Shown piece after piece: positions 5,935 to 7,310 of a stretch of 7,310 bases of DNA (positions within the stretch are counted from its first letter, which is position 1; every line of letters begins with the position of its first letter). A model generated the notes under the pieces. That model saw nothing but the letters and a program-made list of their open reading frames with translations, searched no databases and was not told the DNA's origin. The position numbers and the translations under genes are program-made. The stretch is from Bacteroidales bacterium UBA1757 (lineage in GTDB: Bacteria; Bacteroidota; Bacteroidia; Bacteroidales; UBA1402), in NCBI GenBank assembly GCA_002315625.1, contig DCHH01000013.1:3912-11221 (forward strand), written 5' to 3'.

Positions 5935-7310
5935 ATGAAAGTAACATTCAATATCCGATACTTCGCCCAGTGGGGTGAATACCTGTGCATCCTTGGGGAA
6001 GCAAACGGCTATTGCTGGACCGAATCTGATCCTTTCGTGATGACCTGCATTGCCCCCGACGTATGGAGTGCCACCATCGAACTGTCCAATGGTACAATGA
6101 CTTACCATTACGCTGTCCGCCATGCCGACGGCTCATATCGCCACGAATGGAACAGCCGCACCTTTGACGTAAAGGACCCCGGCTGGACTCAGAATTCATC
6201 ATTAAAGGGCAAGGGACGTGAGGGTTCCAAAAATGCCTCCGTCAACCTTATAGAATACTGGCAGGAAATTGACCCTGAGAGGGTTTTCTGCCGCACGCCG
6301 TTCTGCGGAGGAATCCTCTCGCGCAAACGCCGCCCCAAGTCTGCCCGTCCCGCTTTCGGCGACAAGGGCATCACTTTCCGCCTTCATGCCCCCATGGTCG
6401 AACCTTCGTGCGGAATTGCGCTTATGGGCAACATCCCGGAGCTTGGCCAGTGGGACGGGGAGCGCAAACTGCCTATGAGCGACGGCAACTACCCAATCTG
6501 GGAGGTGACGATTTCTCCTGAGCATCAGCTTATTGAGTACAAATATGCCATTTACGACCTCAAGAGCGGCCGTATCCTCGATTTCGAGCCAGGCGACAAC
6601 CGTCTGCTCAATCCGGCCATGTCCAACGAGGGTGTCATTATTTGCAACGACTACGGTTTCAGGCGTACTAGTCCCCTGTGGAAAGGGGCTGGAACGGCTA
6701 TTCCTGTATTTTCACTCCGCACACACGAAAGCTTCGGCATAGGGGAATTTCCCGACCTGATCAAGTTCGGCAAATGGGCAGCCGCCACCGGGCAGAGGAT
6801 GATTCAGACCCTTCCGGTCAACGATACCACCCTGCTGCACACCAACAAGGATTCCTATCCCTACAATGCCGTATCGGTGTTTGCACTGAACCCAAACTAC
6901 CTGAACATCGAGCGGATGGGACAGCTCAAGCCCTCCGACCTGAAGCGCTACCAGAAGACCCAGAAGGAGTTCAACGACAAGAGTTTTGCCGATTACCAGG
7001 TAGTTGCAGACGAAAAGATGAAGTATTTCAGGCTGTTGTATGCCCAGACCCGCGACGAGGTATTTGCAAGCGAGGACTTCAAGAGTTTCTTCACACAGAA
7101 TAAGGAGTGGCTCGAACCATACGCCGCTTTCTGCTTCCTTCGCGATTTTCAGGGTACACCGAACTTCACGAAATGGAAAAAGTTCAGCACATATTCACCA
7201 CTGGTTATCACCAATCTCTGCGATCCCCAGTCCCCCTCATACGAAGAGGTGGCTCTCCACTACTTCCTGCAATACCATGCCGACAAGCAGTTGAAGGAGG
7301 CTCATAAAGC
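5935..7310 (+). CDS. malQ: 4-alpha-glucanotransferase (amylomaltase, GH77, DPE2-type), 3' end missing
   Basis: This reading frame is open from the ATG at 5935 to the window edge: 458 complete codons plus two bases. MalQ transfers alpha-1,4-glucan segments between malto-oligosaccharides, releasing glucose, in cytoplasmic maltose and starch breakdown. Two CBM20 starch-binding domains come first: about residues 1-82, and 145-222 with the typical GNIPELGQWD core and a GDNR end. The GH77 barrel starts near 255 with AIPVFSLRTHESFGIGEF, then GQRMIQTLPVNDTT and SYPYNAVSVFALNPNYLN. This two-CBM20 plus GH77 order is that of plant DPE2 and Bacteroides MalQ, usually about 900 residues. The region after YLN (SDLKRYQKTQKEF onwards) would match the start of the DPE2 insertion. 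The catalytic acids lie beyond the window. No signal peptide is seen. The neighbouring dcp is divergent; no other maltose genes are visible here. Confidence 0.95.
   Translation, partial: MKVTFNIRYFAQWGEYLCILGEANGYCWTESDPFVMTCIAPDVWSATIELSNGTMTYHYAVRHADGSYRHEWNSRTFDVKDPGWTQNSSLKGKGREGSKNASVNLIEYWQEIDPERVFCRTPFCGGILSRKRRPKSARPAFGDKGITFRLHAPMVEPSCGIALMGNIPELGQWDGERKLPMSDGNYPIWEVTISPEHQLIEYKYAIYDLKSGRILDFEPGDNRLLNPAMSNEGVIICNDYGFRRTSPLWKGAGTAIPVFSLRTHESFGIGEFPDLIKFGKWAAATGQRMIQTLPVNDTTLLHTNKDSYPYNAVSVFALNPNYLNIERMGQLKPSDLKRYQKTQKEFNDKSFADYQVVADEKMKYFRLLYAQTRDEVFASEDFKSFFTQNKEWLEPYAAFCFLRDFQGTPNFTKWKKFSTYSPLVITNLCDPQSPSYEEVALHYFLQYHADKQLKEAHK

Noticed and set aside
5869..6525. Minus-strand frames (84, 84, 61 and 107 codons) and 6269-6742 plus-strand frames over the right end
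   Set aside because: The malQ frame runs through all of them with clear CBM20 and GH77 sequence.

Overview
The window looks like ordinary chromosome from a member of the order Bacteroidales (Bacteroidota). Three things point there. Several intergenic regions carry the Bacteroides-type -7 promoter element TAnnTTTG, in two cases with a TTG-type -33 element 19-20 nt upstream. The genes lack strong Shine-Dalgarno sites and have A/T-rich leaders. The gene set (a DUF4923-like secreted protein, a two-CBM20 DPE2-type amylomaltase, a lipoprotein M3 peptidase, a U32 protein with extended signature) is typical of gut Bacteroidales. The family (Muribaculaceae, Bacteroidaceae, Prevotellaceae and so on) cannot be settled from this sequence alone.

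Layout. At the left edge, the first 20 nt of a tRNA-Leu run leftwards out of the window behind a textbook promoter (74-103). A U32-family protein is encoded rightwards at 198-1502, probably an RNA-modifying Fe-S enzyme of the TrhP/RlhA type. A convergent spacer (1503-1629) follows, holding a 20-bp tandem repeat with an inverted copy and a strong leftward intrinsic terminator. That terminator serves tRNA-Ala(CGC) at 1630-1702. Upstream of the tRNA lies a secreted DUF4923-like protein (1766-2461, leftward), whose promoter region is a 31-bp tandem duplication carrying two -7 elements.

A leftward cluster then runs dcp (3844-5847) > outer-membrane beta-barrel (3213-3827) > upp (2571-3200), with gaps of only 16 and 12 nt, so it is probably one operon. 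It joins a lipoprotein peptidyl-dipeptidase, a small barrel protein and the pyrimidine-salvage enzyme uracil phosphoribosyltransferase; no common pathway is obvious. Divergently, from 5935 to the window end, lies a 3'-truncated malQ gene for a 4-alpha-glucanotransferase with two N-terminal CBM20 starch-binding domains, acting in maltose and malto-oligosaccharide metabolism. The 87-bp gap between dcp and malQ holds back-to-back -7 elements.

I found no phage, insertion sequence, CRISPR array, toxin-antitoxin or defence genes, and no convincing new multi-gene system. What deserves a second look is mostly small-scale: the intergenic repeats, the duplicated promoter, the uncertain start of the U32 gene, and the mixed dcp/barrel/upp operon.
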